DNA from: Pseudomonadota bacterium
Lineage (GTDB): Bacteria; Pseudomonadota; Gammaproteobacteria; Xanthomonadales; Xanthomonadaceae
NCBI GenBank assembly: GCA_019348095.1
Contig: JAHWKC010000135.1
Coordinates: forward strand, 1-6,416
DNA: 6,416 nucleotides
Reading direction: 5' to 3'
The position numbers and the translations under genes were made by a program. The notes beneath the pieces were generated by a model. It was not told the origin of the DNA and searched no databases. It saw nothing but the letters and a program-made list of their open reading frames with translations. This document shows positions 1-5,379 of this stretch, one piece after another; position 1 is the stretch's first letter; each line of letters starts with the position of its first letter.

Positions 1-35
1 TGAGGGGTCGTCGGCGCGCGGTTCGGAGAAGCCTG

Positions 36-203
36 GACGCGGATAAACACGGATAAGGCTTTGTGTTTTGTAGGAGCGGCTTCAGCCGCGACCGAACGCC
101 GAATTCGCGCAGATCTTTCGGGTCATCACCGAAGCCGCGCCGCACCCCGAGCACATCATCGCTTCTGCCGTATCCGCGGCTTCCATCCGTGTTGATCCGC
201 GTC
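36..203. repeat. Inverted-repeat pair (19 nt, 18/19 match) enclosing a REP hairpin
   Basis: The sequence at 36-54 (gacgcggataaacacggat) reappears as its reverse complement at 185-203, with one mismatch at the tenth base. The match stops at the outer edges and decays quickly inward. The 130 bp between the arms hold a GTAG REP hairpin (70-92) and no convincing reading frame. The arm text, alternating ATCCGCG and ATCCGTG, resembles an interspersed repeat common in Xanthomonadaceae intergenic DNA (recognition only). The unit could be a small MITE-like element or two independent copies of that repeat in opposite orientation. I see no target-site duplication. The whole stretch 1-240 otherwise looks non-coding. 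Confidence 0.6.
70..92 (+). repeat. GTAG-type REP hairpin (SMAG-like)
   Basis: The sequence starts with GTAG (70-73) followed by an imperfect palindrome: GCGGC (76-80), loop TTCA, GCCGC (85-89), then GAC. A GTAG head followed by a GC-rich hairpin is the hallmark of the REP sequences described as SMAG elements in Stenotrophomonas. The same sequence type is abundant in Lysobacter, Xanthomonas and Pseudomonas, where REP-associated tyrosine transposases (RAYTs) are thought to mobilise it. No RAYT gene is in the window. It lies downstream of the copper chaperone gene and may act as a transcript-end stabiliser. Confidence 0.7.
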
Positions 204-240
204 AAAAGCGCTGCCCCGCAACCCCGACCCGCAACCGGCC

Positions 241-690
241 TCACCCACCCGGCCCGCGCACCTCGAACTCGCCGCGCAAGGTGCCACCGTCCTTCAACTG
301 GAACTCGATGGCCACCCGCTCACCGGCCCGCAGCGGCGCGCGCGGCTGCATCAACATCAGGTGCAGGCCGCCGGGCTGGAGCGTCGCCGGCCGGCCCGCA
401 GCGACCGGCAGCTCGCTGACCGCTCGCATGCGACTGATGCCTTCAACGATGCGGGTCTCGTGTAGCGAGACCTCCGCAAAAGCCGGGCTGCTGGCGCCGA
501 CGATGATCAGCGGTGTCGCGCTGCACTCGTTCTCAATGCGGCCGAAGCCGGCCAGCATCGGCATCGGCACCGGCGGCAGTCGCACCCAGCCGTCGATCAC
601 CGTCGGATCGCACTCGCGCCCGCAGGCCGGCAGCGCGCTGAACGCGATCCACACGAGCAACAGCGCCACCGAGCGACGGATCCGGATCAT
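241..690 (-). CDS. Periplasmic copper chaperone PCu(A)C family protein
   Basis: A 149-residue secreted protein of the PCu(A)C (DUF461) family. These proteins bind Cu(I) in the periplasm and deliver it to cytochrome oxidase maturation or other copper sites. The copper-binding pattern H-X10-M-X21-H-X-M is complete: H77, M88, H110, M112. A signal peptide (residues 1-22) has RIRR followed by a hydrophobic run and ends in LPA-C23. C23 could be a lipidated cysteine, but proline at -2 is unusual for a lipobox, so simple secretion is also possible. C27 and C56 may form a disulfide (inference). I chose ATG at 690 because the signal peptide begins there; the frame stays open upstream to 777 but would add 29 residues that overlap the divergent gene and bury the signal. 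No strong Shine-Dalgarno precedes this ATG. It is divergent from the DUF4139 lipoprotein gene, 38 bp away. Confidence 0.9.
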   Translation of the reverse strand: MIRIRRSVALLLVWIAFSALPACGRECDPTVIDGWVRLPPVPMPMLAGFGRIENECSATPLIIVGASSPAFAEVSLHETRIVEGISRMRAVSELPVAAGRPATLQPGGLHLMLMQPRAPLRAGERVAIEFQLKDGGTLRGEFEVRGPGG

Positions 691-728
691 CGGCCTATGA
701 TACCGGCAGGCCACGACCGGAGTTCGCG
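691..728. promoter_or_regulatory. 38-bp divergent start-to-start region with overlapping -10-like boxes
   Basis: Only 38 bp separate the two start codons. TATGAT (696-701, plus) and TATCAT (702-697, minus) overlap and each match TATAAT at 5 of 6 positions. On the plus strand this would leave a leader of about 20 nt containing CGGAG, 6 nt before ATG 729. On the minus strand the start point would fall at or next to ATG 690, giving a leaderless or nearly leaderless copper-chaperone mRNA. I see no good -35 match for either direction, so the promoter call is weak. Confidence 0.35.
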
Positions 729-2294
729 ATGCACCGTTCCTTGTCCCTGCTCGCCACGGCGTGCGTGCTCGCTGCATGTTCGCCGCAGGGTGCGCCCGAC
801 AACGCCCTGCCGGTGCAAGCGCCGATCCCGGTCGGCGACGCCCGCCCCGCCGACACGCGCACCGCGCCGACCGGTGCGCCGGCGGACACGCGGCTCACGA
901 TCTACAGCGGAGACTACGAAGCCCTGGCCGGGATCGAGCGCGCCGCCCCGGGCATGCCGGGCTACGCACTGGTCGAGCGCCCGCTGCTCTACAACCTCAC
1001 CGCCGGCAGCAACGCGATATCGGCCACCAGCGTGCCACCGGCGATGGACGTCGAAGCGGCGACCCTGCGCCCGCTGGGGTCCAACGTGACGATCGAAGGG
1101 CAGCGTTTCATTGCGCCACTCACCGGCACCCAGGACGTGCTGGGCAAGGCAATCGGACAGCGGGTGTCGGTCGAACACACCTCCGGCGGCGCCAAGCAGA
1201 CCGACAGCGGCACGCTGCTCTCGGCCAGTGACGGGCTCACCCTCGCGCTCGCCGACGGGCGGATCAAGGTGATCGGCAAGTACGACAACTTCAGCATCAT
1301 CGACAACACCAACCTGCTGCCGCAGCAGGCGGCGCTGCAGTGGACAGTCCATGCCGAGCAGGCCGGCGAGGCCCGCTTTCTTTTGAACTACCCGATGGGC
1401 GGGATGGCCTGGCGTGCCGAGTACCTGGCGACGCTGGCCGATGGCGAGGACTGCGCGCTCGCCCTGGAGGGCGCGGCGCTGGTCGCGAACCGCTCGGGCG
1501 TGACCTTCGCCGATGCCCGGCTCTCGCTGGTGGCGGGCGAACCGCAGCGCGTGCAGAAACAGGCGCCGGCCTTGCGCGGCCGCGCCGAAAGCGCGTACCT
1601 CGCGGCCGACGCCACATCGGGACCCATGCCGACCCGGCGCACCTCCGGCGAGTACCACGCCTACGACCTGCCCACGGCCAGCCGCATCGCCAATGGCGCC
1701 ATCGAACGCGTGCCCCTGTTCCCCCGCCGCCCCATGATCGCCTGCGAGCGTGGCTACCTGGTCGACGCCAGCGCACCCGAGTGGCAGCCGCCGCAGCCGA
1801 TGCTGGAGCCGGATTTCCGCGGCGCCACCGGACAGATCCCGGTGACCGCCGCGGTCTCGTTGCACAACAGCGAAGCCGCCGGCCTCGGCCAGCCGCTGCC
1901 GGCAGGGCGGGTCCGGGTGTTCGACGGCAGCGAGTTCCTTGGTGAATCCGAGCTGGGCCACACTGCCGCAGGCGCGGAAATCCGCCTCGAGGTCGGCGCC
2001 GCGTTCGACCTGTCCGCCGAGCGCGAGAGCACCGCATTCCGCCTCGACCGCGCCGGCCGCACGATCACCGAATCGTTCGAGATCACGCTGCGCAACGCCA
2101 AGCCGACTGCCACGACCATCCGCGTGGTCGAGCCGCTGCCACGCTGGACCGACTGGGAGATCACCGCCAGCAGCGTGCCGGCCGAGAAGACCGACGCGCG
2201 CCATGCCGAGTTCCGGGTTCCGGTGCCCGCCGGTGGCGAGGCCCGACTGACCTATACCGTGCGCTATCGCTGGGCGCAGGACGTGATCCCATGA
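729..2294 (+). CDS. DUF4139 domain-containing lipoprotein
   Basis: A 521-residue protein with a lipoprotein signal: a hydrophobic start and lipobox LAAC, with lipidation expected at C17. A proline/alanine/threonine-rich linker (about 18-54) leads into a beta-rich body. The body matches the DUF4139 family by recognition: LTIYSGDY near 55-62, YDNFSII before the middle, and a C-terminal module of about 70 residues (452-521) with LRNAKPT, a PRWTDWEI segment and a closing YTVRYRW strand. No separate N-terminal DUF4140-like domain or coiled coil is evident, unlike many longer DUF4139 proteins. Function is unknown for the family; an envelope-anchored role is inferred from the lipobox. Start ATG 729 has CGGAG 6 nt upstream. 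Its stop overlaps the start of the crotonase gene (ATGA), which implies co-transcription and probable translational coupling. It is divergent from the PCu(A)C gene. Confidence 0.85.
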   Translation: MHRSLSLLATACVLAACSPQGAPDNALPVQAPIPVGDARPADTRTAPTGAPADTRLTIYSGDYEALAGIERAAPGMPGYALVERPLLYNLTAGSNAISATSVPPAMDVEAATLRPLGSNVTIEGQRFIAPLTGTQDVLGKAIGQRVSVEHTSGGAKQTDSGTLLSASDGLTLALADGRIKVIGKYDNFSIIDNTNLLPQQAALQWTVHAEQAGEARFLLNYPMGGMAWRAEYLATLADGEDCALALEGAALVANRSGVTFADARLSLVAGEPQRVQKQAPALRGRAESAYLAADATSGPMPTRRTSGEYHAYDLPTASRIANGAIERVPLFPRRPMIACERGYLVDASAPEWQPPQPMLEPDFRGATGQIPVTAAVSLHNSEAAGLGQPLPAGRVRVFDGSEFLGESELGHTAAGAEIRLEVGAAFDLSAERESTAFRLDRAGRTITESFEITLRNAKPTATTIRVVEPLPRWTDWEITASSVPAEKTDARHAEFRVPVPAGGEARLTYTVRYRWAQDVIP

Positions 2295-3067
2295 GTTCCG
2301 TGCAAACCATCGCCCACGACGGCGACATCGTCGAACTGAAAATGGCGCGAGCGCCGGTCAACGCGCTGGATCCGGGTCTGTGCACCGACCTGCGCCACTC
2401 GCTCGCGGCCGCACTTGCCGGCGACGCCCGCGGCATCGTGCTGTCCGGTGGCGCCAAGGTATTTTCGGCCGGACTGGACGTACCGCACCTGCTCTCTCTC
2501 GGCGATGATCGCGAGGCGCTGATGTCGGCTTGGCGGGCGTTCTTCGACGCCGCACGCGCATTGGCGGCCAGCCCGGTGCCGGTGGCCGCGGCCATGGCGG
2601 GGCATGCACCGGCAGGCGGTTGCGTGCTCGCCCTGTGTTGCGACTACCGGGTGATGGGGTCGGGTTCCGATCCGGCACGGCCGCTGCGGATCGGCCTCAA
2701 CGAAACCCAGGTCGGCCTGGTCGCGCCCGAAGGCATCCAGCGGCTGTTGCGCCGCCTGGTGGGCCCCTATCGCGCCGAACGCATGCTCATCGCAGGGGAA
2801 CTGGTCGACGCCGGACGCGCCATGCAACTGGGCCTGGTGGACGAACTGGCCGCACCCGAGCAGGTCGTAGCGAATGCGTGCCGGTGGCTGGAACCGGTAC
2901 TTGCCCTGCCGCGCGAGGCGATGACGCAGACCCGCGCCATCGCGCGGGCGGACCTGATCCAGGCGCTGCAGCCAGAGCACATCCAACTGGAGCGCTTCAT
3001 CGACGCCTGGTACGCGCCCGGCACCCAGGCGGCATTGCGTGCGCTGGCGGCGAAGCTCGGGAAGTAG
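2291..3067 (+). CDS. Enoyl-CoA hydratase/isomerase family protein, probable delta3-delta2-enoyl-CoA isomerase
   Basis: A 258-residue cytoplasmic crotonase-fold protein. The oxyanion-hole segments are present: FSAGLD (A60/G61 region) and AGGC (G109). The segment GLNETQVG (135-142) closely resembles mitochondrial enoyl-CoA isomerase (ECI1/DCI), and E138 aligns with the isomerase catalytic glutamate (crotonase E164). The position of the second hydratase glutamate (crotonase E144) is V112. One catalytic glutamate instead of two favours an isomerase that shifts the 3-double bond of unsaturated acyl-CoA to the 2-trans position for beta-oxidation, rather than a hydratase. The helical C-terminus (about 200-258) is the usual trimerisation/tail region. 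ATG 2291 overlaps the DUF4139 stop, with AGGA 9 nt upstream. The link to an envelope lipoprotein is not explained by known biochemistry. Substrate range cannot be read from sequence. Confidence 0.85.
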   Translation: MSSVQTIAHDGDIVELKMARAPVNALDPGLCTDLRHSLAAALAGDARGIVLSGGAKVFSAGLDVPHLLSLGDDREALMSAWRAFFDAARALAASPVPVAAAMAGHAPAGGCVLALCCDYRVMGSGSDPARPLRIGLNETQVGLVAPEGIQRLLRRLVGPYRAERMLIAGELVDAGRAMQLGLVDELAAPEQVVANACRWLEPVLALPREAMTQTRAIARADLIQALQPEHIQLERFIDAWYAPGTQAALRALAAKLGK

Positions 3068-3068
3068 C

Positions 3069-3144
3069 GAGGAGTGAGTGATTAGAAGTGAGGAGCGCGA
3101 GAGCACAAGCCGGGCGCTTTTCTTACTCCTCACTCCTCACTTCT
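3069..3144. terminator. Convergent intergenic inverted repeats, possible weak bidirectional terminator
   Basis: Between two convergent genes, AGAAGTGAGGAG (3084-3095) is the exact reverse complement of 3133-3144, and GAGGAGTGAG (3069-3078) that of 3129-3138, so the two arms compete for overlapping partners. Inside, AGCGC (3094-3098) pairs with GCGCT (3114-3118), followed by TTTTCTT on the plus strand, giving a modest terminator-like shape for the crotonase transcript. The purine-rich GAGTGAGGAGTGAG text looks like an interspersed Xanthomonadaceae repeat (recognition only). The right arm ends on the first base of the sulfurtransferase stop codon. Confidence 0.45.
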
Positions 3145-4031
3145 CAGACGCTCCCCGTCGCCACCGGTCGCGACCGGTCGCTGATCCAGCCGCTCCACGA
3201 ACCGGTGTACAACTTCGCGCCGTGCAGGCCCGCATGCGCCATCGCCAGCAGGTGATGGCAGGCGGTGACGCCGGAGCCGCACATTACGACCACGTCGTCC
3301 GGTGCGTGCCCGTCGAGCACTTGGGTGAACTCCGCCGCAAGCCGCTCGGCCGGCTTGAACCGGCCGCCGTCGAGATTATCGGCATAGGGGCGATTGACCG
3401 CGCCCGGCACGTGTCCCGCGACACGGTCGAGCGGCTCGAGCTCGCCGCGAAAGCGCTCTGCCGCGCGCGCGTCGAGCAGCAGGCCGCCGCGCTGGAGGTG
3501 CGCCTGCACCTGCGCCCCATCGAGCAGGCGGTGCTGGTCGAACCTGGCGCCATAACTGGTGGCTGGTGGTGCCGGAACCCTGCTCTGGACAGCCAGTCCG
3601 CTCGCGGTCCAGTTCGTCCAGCCGCCATCGAGCACTGCCACCTGCTCATGGCCCAGCGCTCGCAGCAGGAACCACACCCGCGCCGCGGCAAGCGCGCCAT
3701 CGCCGCCGTCGTAGGCGACCACCTGACGCCCCGGCGTTACGCCCCAGCGGCCGAGCACCGCGGTGAAGTCCCCGGCATCGGGCCATGGATGGCGACCGGC
3801 TCCCCGCTTGGAATGGTCCGCCAGGTCGCGGTCCAGGTGCGCATAGCGTGCGCCGGGGAGATGCGCCTGCGCGTAGGCCGCTTCGCCGGCGGCCGGGTCG
3901 GCCAGCGAGAAGCGCGCGTCAATCACGATCGGCGTATCGGCATCACCCGCCCCGGTCGGGGTGTCCGCCAGCGCGCGGCCCAGCGATCCGGCATCGACCA
4001 GCGTTGTCCAGGGCATCGTCTTAGGCATCAT
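3144..4031 (-). CDS. sseA: 3-mercaptopyruvate-type sulfurtransferase (two-domain rhodanese)
   Basis: A 295-residue tandem rhodanese protein that moves sulfur from a donor, probably 3-mercaptopyruvate, to a thiol or cyanide acceptor through a cysteine persulfide. The N-terminal inactive domain (about 10-155) has VIDARFSL (36-43), AHLPGA (56-61) and the RHPWPD segment. The C-terminal catalytic domain (about 165-290) has the active loop CGSGVTA with nucleophile C251. CG(S/A)GVTA is typical of mercaptopyruvate sulfurtransferases, whereas thiosulfate sulfurtransferases usually carry CRKGVT. The length fits SseA-type enzymes (about 280-300). ATG 4031 is preferred over the adjacent ATG 4028 because GGAGG sits 7 nt upstream. 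This start overlaps the Nudix stop by 4 nt (ATGA), so the gene is likely translationally coupled as the last gene of a DUF1289-Nudix-sseA operon. Substrate preference is inferred from the loop only. Confidence 0.9.
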   Translation of the reverse strand: MMPKTMPWTTLVDAGSLGRALADTPTGAGDADTPIVIDARFSLADPAAGEAAYAQAHLPGARYAHLDRDLADHSKRGAGRHPWPDAGDFTAVLGRWGVTPGRQVVAYDGGDGALAAARVWFLLRALGHEQVAVLDGGWTNWTASGLAVQSRVPAPPATSYGARFDQHRLLDGAQVQAHLQRGGLLLDARAAERFRGELEPLDRVAGHVPGAVNRPYADNLDGGRFKPAERLAAEFTQVLDGHAPDDVVVMCGSGVTACHHLLAMAHAGLHGAKLYTGSWSGWISDRSRPVATGSV

Positions 4032-4648
4032 CGGATCGCCTCCAGTCGCATCCGCAGGTTCAGCAGCATCGAGGCGGTGGCGCCCCAGATGCGCTGCGCG
4101 GGATAGCGGAACTCGAACACCTCGCGCGGACGGCCACGATAGTCCAGCACGTGCGAGGACAGGTAGGCCGGATCGAGCAGGAGGCCAAGCGGCACTTCGA
4201 ATACATCGGCGACCTCGTCCGGGTCGGGACGGGCGACATAGGCGGCATCGATCAGCGCGACCAGCGGCGAGACCCGGAAGCCGGTGATGGTCGCCAGCGG
4301 ATCGAGATAGCCCAGCGCGTGGATCTGCCGTGGCGCGATGCCGAGCTCCTCGCCGGTCTCGCGGATCGCGGCCGCAGCCGCATCGTGGTCGGTCGGCTCC
4401 AACCGGCCACCGGGAAAGCTCACCTGGCCGCCGTGGTGGCGCAGCGCGTCGGTGCGCCGCGTCAGCAACACCCGGGTGCCGTCGGGACGGGGGACCAGCC
4501 CGACCAATACCGCCGCCTCGACCAGCATATCCGCCGCGGGAATCAGATCATGTAGTTCGGCGCGGTTCCAGCCCGGCCCGGCCGGCGGCGCCGCCAGCGG
4601 GTGCAGCGCGGCGGCGAGATCGGGGCACTCGGGCAGGACAAGGTTCAC
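4028..4648 (-). CDS. nudL: Nudix hydrolase, CoA pyrophosphatase family
   Basis: A 206-residue Nudix hydrolase of the CoA-pyrophosphatase family, which splits CoA and derivatives into 4'-phosphopantetheine and 3',5'-ADP and so limits CoA or removes damaged CoA. The family-specific NuCoA segment is complete at residues 61-81 (LLTRRTDALR, then G74 and FPGG). The Nudix box follows directly (81-104), with R96, E97, E100, E101 and G103; the glutamates bind the metal. Spacing before R96 is one residue longer than the textbook box, as I recall for E. coli NudL. T98 stands where many Nudix boxes have an aliphatic residue. Start is GTG at 4648, with only a weak TAGG 8 nt upstream; the full length fits the family and the next in-frame Met (41) would remove the domain's leading part. 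It lies 55 nt after DUF1289 and overlaps sseA. Confidence 0.88.
   Translation of the reverse strand: MNLVLPECPDLAAALHPLAAPPAGPGWNRAELHDLIPAADMLVEAAVLVGLVPRPDGTRVLLTRRTDALRHHGGQVSFPGGRLEPTDHDAAAAAIRETGEELGIAPRQIHALGYLDPLATITGFRVSPLVALIDAAYVARPDPDEVADVFEVPLGLLLDPAYLSSHVLDYRGRPREVFEFRYPAQRIWGATASMLLNLRMRLEAIR
4039..4043 (-). promoter_or_regulatory. Ribosome-binding site GGAGG for sseA
   Basis: GGAGG on the minus strand lies 7 nt before ATG 4031 and 10 nt before the second ATG (4028). It is inside the last codons of the Nudix gene, so ribosomes finishing that gene could reinitiate here. The spacing decides in favour of the first ATG. Confidence 0.75.
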
Positions 4649-4703
4649 CTGGCAAGCCTACAAGACGCGCTTGCGACAGCACCGCCAGCCTGCACGGGAG
4701 GGC

Positions 4704-4892
4704 TCAGCTGCGGCGTGCTTCGCGCAACGGCAGCACCGCCTCCATCAGCTGCAGGCGCTCGTCATCATCCATCTGCGACCAGCGCGCGATTTCCGAAGAC
4801 GTGCGGTGGCAGCCCTCGCAAAGGCCCTGCTCGTCGAGACTGCAGACGCCGGTACAGGGGCTGAGCACGGCACGGAAGGACGACGAATTCAT
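4704..4892 (-). CDS. DUF1289 domain-containing small four-cysteine protein
   Basis: A 62-residue protein matching the DUF1289 family by recognition. It starts SPCTGVC (11-17), continues with LCEGCHRT (24-31) and ends with EIARW and MDDDERLQLM. Cysteines C13, C17, C25 and C28 form two CX2-3C pairs and probably bind zinc or an iron-sulfur centre (inference; biochemical function unknown). Start ATG 4892 gives the usual compact length. The frame stays open far upstream through the repeat array, but that stretch is a translated repeat, not protein. The RBS is weak. It heads a minus-strand cluster with the CoA pyrophosphatase 55 nt downstream. A hairpin with a T-tract ends only 31 bp before its ATG. 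Confidence 0.85.
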   Translation of the reverse strand: MNSSSFRAVLSPCTGVCSLDEQGLCEGCHRTSSEIARWSQMDDDERLQLMEAVLPLREARRS

Positions 4893-4923
4893 GAGCTCGA
4901 CCACGGCCGGTGATAGCGGCCTG

Positions 4924-4955
4924 AAAAAAGTCGCGCCGGCAGGAGCCGGCGCGAC
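4924..4955 (-). terminator. Rho-independent terminator-like hairpin with U-tract
   Basis: A perfect 11-bp GC-rich stem (4930-4940 with 4945-4955), loop of 4 nt, is followed on the minus strand by six T then C (4929-4923). This is a strong intrinsic terminator shape for minus-strand transcription and has no T-tract on the plus side. It could end read-through from the FKBP gene and the repeat array. Its T-tract is only 31 bp before the DUF1289 ATG, which leaves little room for a downstream promoter, so an attenuator in that operon's leader is an alternative. Confidence 0.75.
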
Positions 4956-5010
4956 GGGATAATCGTGCTTCGCCGGCGCAGGGCGAACGCCCTTTGCGGC
5001 TCGCGGCAGC

Positions 5011-5039
5011 GGTGGGTACCAGGAGCGTGCCCACCCTAC
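5011..5039 (-). repeat. GTAG-type REP hairpin, GGTGGGCAC variant
   Basis: Read on the minus strand the element starts GTAG (5039-5036), then GGTGGGCAC (5035-5027), a 7-nt loop, and GTACCCACC (5019-5011). The arms match at 8 of 9 positions. The GTAG head plus hairpin fits the same REP class as the copy at 70-92, though with a different stem sequence. It sits between the terminator-like hairpin and the 74-bp tandem array. Confidence 0.55.
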
Positions 5040-5070
5040 AACCCGCAATGCCGCTCGCGCCAGCCGCGAC

Positions 5071-5364
5071 CGGTAGCTCGGAGATGAATCCCCGCCTTCG
5101 CGGGGATGACCCACTGACAAAGCCGCTCGCGCTGTGTCCGAGCGGTAGCTCGGACCGATGGATCCCCGCCTTCGCGGGGATGATCCACTGACAAAGCCGC
5201 TCGCGATGTGTCCGAGCGGTAGCTCGGACCGATGAATCCCCGCCTTCGCGGGGATGACCCACTGACAAAGCCGCTCGCGCTGTGTCCGAGCGGTAGCTCG
5301 GACCGATGGATCCCCGCCTTCGCGGGGATGACCCACTGACAAAGCCGCTCGCGCTGCGCGCGAG
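5071..5364. repeat. Four tandem 74-bp units, each with two hairpins
   Basis: Four near-identical units start at about 5071, 5143, 5217 and 5291; the spacing of the core (5094, 5168, 5242, 5316) is exactly 74 bp. Copy 1 lacks two bases (CC after CTCGGA). Hairpin A is ATCCCCGC-CTTC-GCGGGGAT (8-bp stem; 5088-5107, 5162-5181, 5236-5255, 5310-5329). Hairpin B is TCCGAGC-GGTA-GCTCGGA (7-bp stem; 5137-5154, 5211-5228, 5285-5302). The base before hairpin A alternates between copies (ATGAATC in 1 and 3, ATGGATC in 2 and 4), which suggests duplication of a 148-bp dimer. The unit length is not a multiple of 3, so translations rotate through PREGGDP, PAKAGI and SPRRRG, a familiar artefact of this proteobacterial repeat. 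The stretch 4893-5376 has no gene. Confidence 0.9.
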
Positions 5365-5379
5365 CGGGTCAGTGGGTCA
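5329..5379. repeat. Compound palindrome spanning the FKBP stop codon
   Basis: The outer arms TGACCCACTGAC (5329-5340) and 5368-5379 are exact reverse complements (12 bp). Inside, CCGCTCGCGC (5345-5354) pairs exactly with 5358-5367 (10 bp, loop of 3). The only interruption is AAAG (5341-5344) on one side. The right outer arm contains the TGA stop codon of the FKBP gene (5379-5377). On the minus strand the inner hairpin is followed by CTTTGT, so it may serve as a poor terminator or an mRNA 3'-end stabiliser. The left arm is the end of the last 74-bp unit. Confidence 0.85.

Noticed and set aside
204..240. Terminator after the copper-chaperone gene
   Set aside because: There is a TTTT on the minus strand (near 204-207) and a direct repeat CCCGCAACC (215-223, 228-236), but no stable stem directly before the T-run.
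63..419. 118-codon plus-strand frame at the left end
   Set aside because: It begins in the REP hairpin, is arginine/proline/serine-rich, and runs antisense into the copper-chaperone gene.
691..777. N-terminal extension of the PCu(A)C protein to 777
   Set aside because: It would put 29 non-conserved residues before the signal peptide and overlap the divergent lipoprotein start.
687..2204. 505-codon open frame antisense to the DUF4139 gene
   Set aside because: It is a high-GC shadow frame: arginine/glycine-rich composition, no recognisable motif, and opposite a well-supported lipoprotein gene.
3078..4106. 342-codon open frame antisense to the sulfurtransferase
   Set aside because: It lies opposite a clear CGSGVTA sulfurtransferase, has no family features, and starts inside the intergenic inverted repeat.
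5071..5364. CRISPR array
   Set aside because: The units are directly abutting and nearly identical over their whole length. There are no unique spacers and no cas genes in the window.
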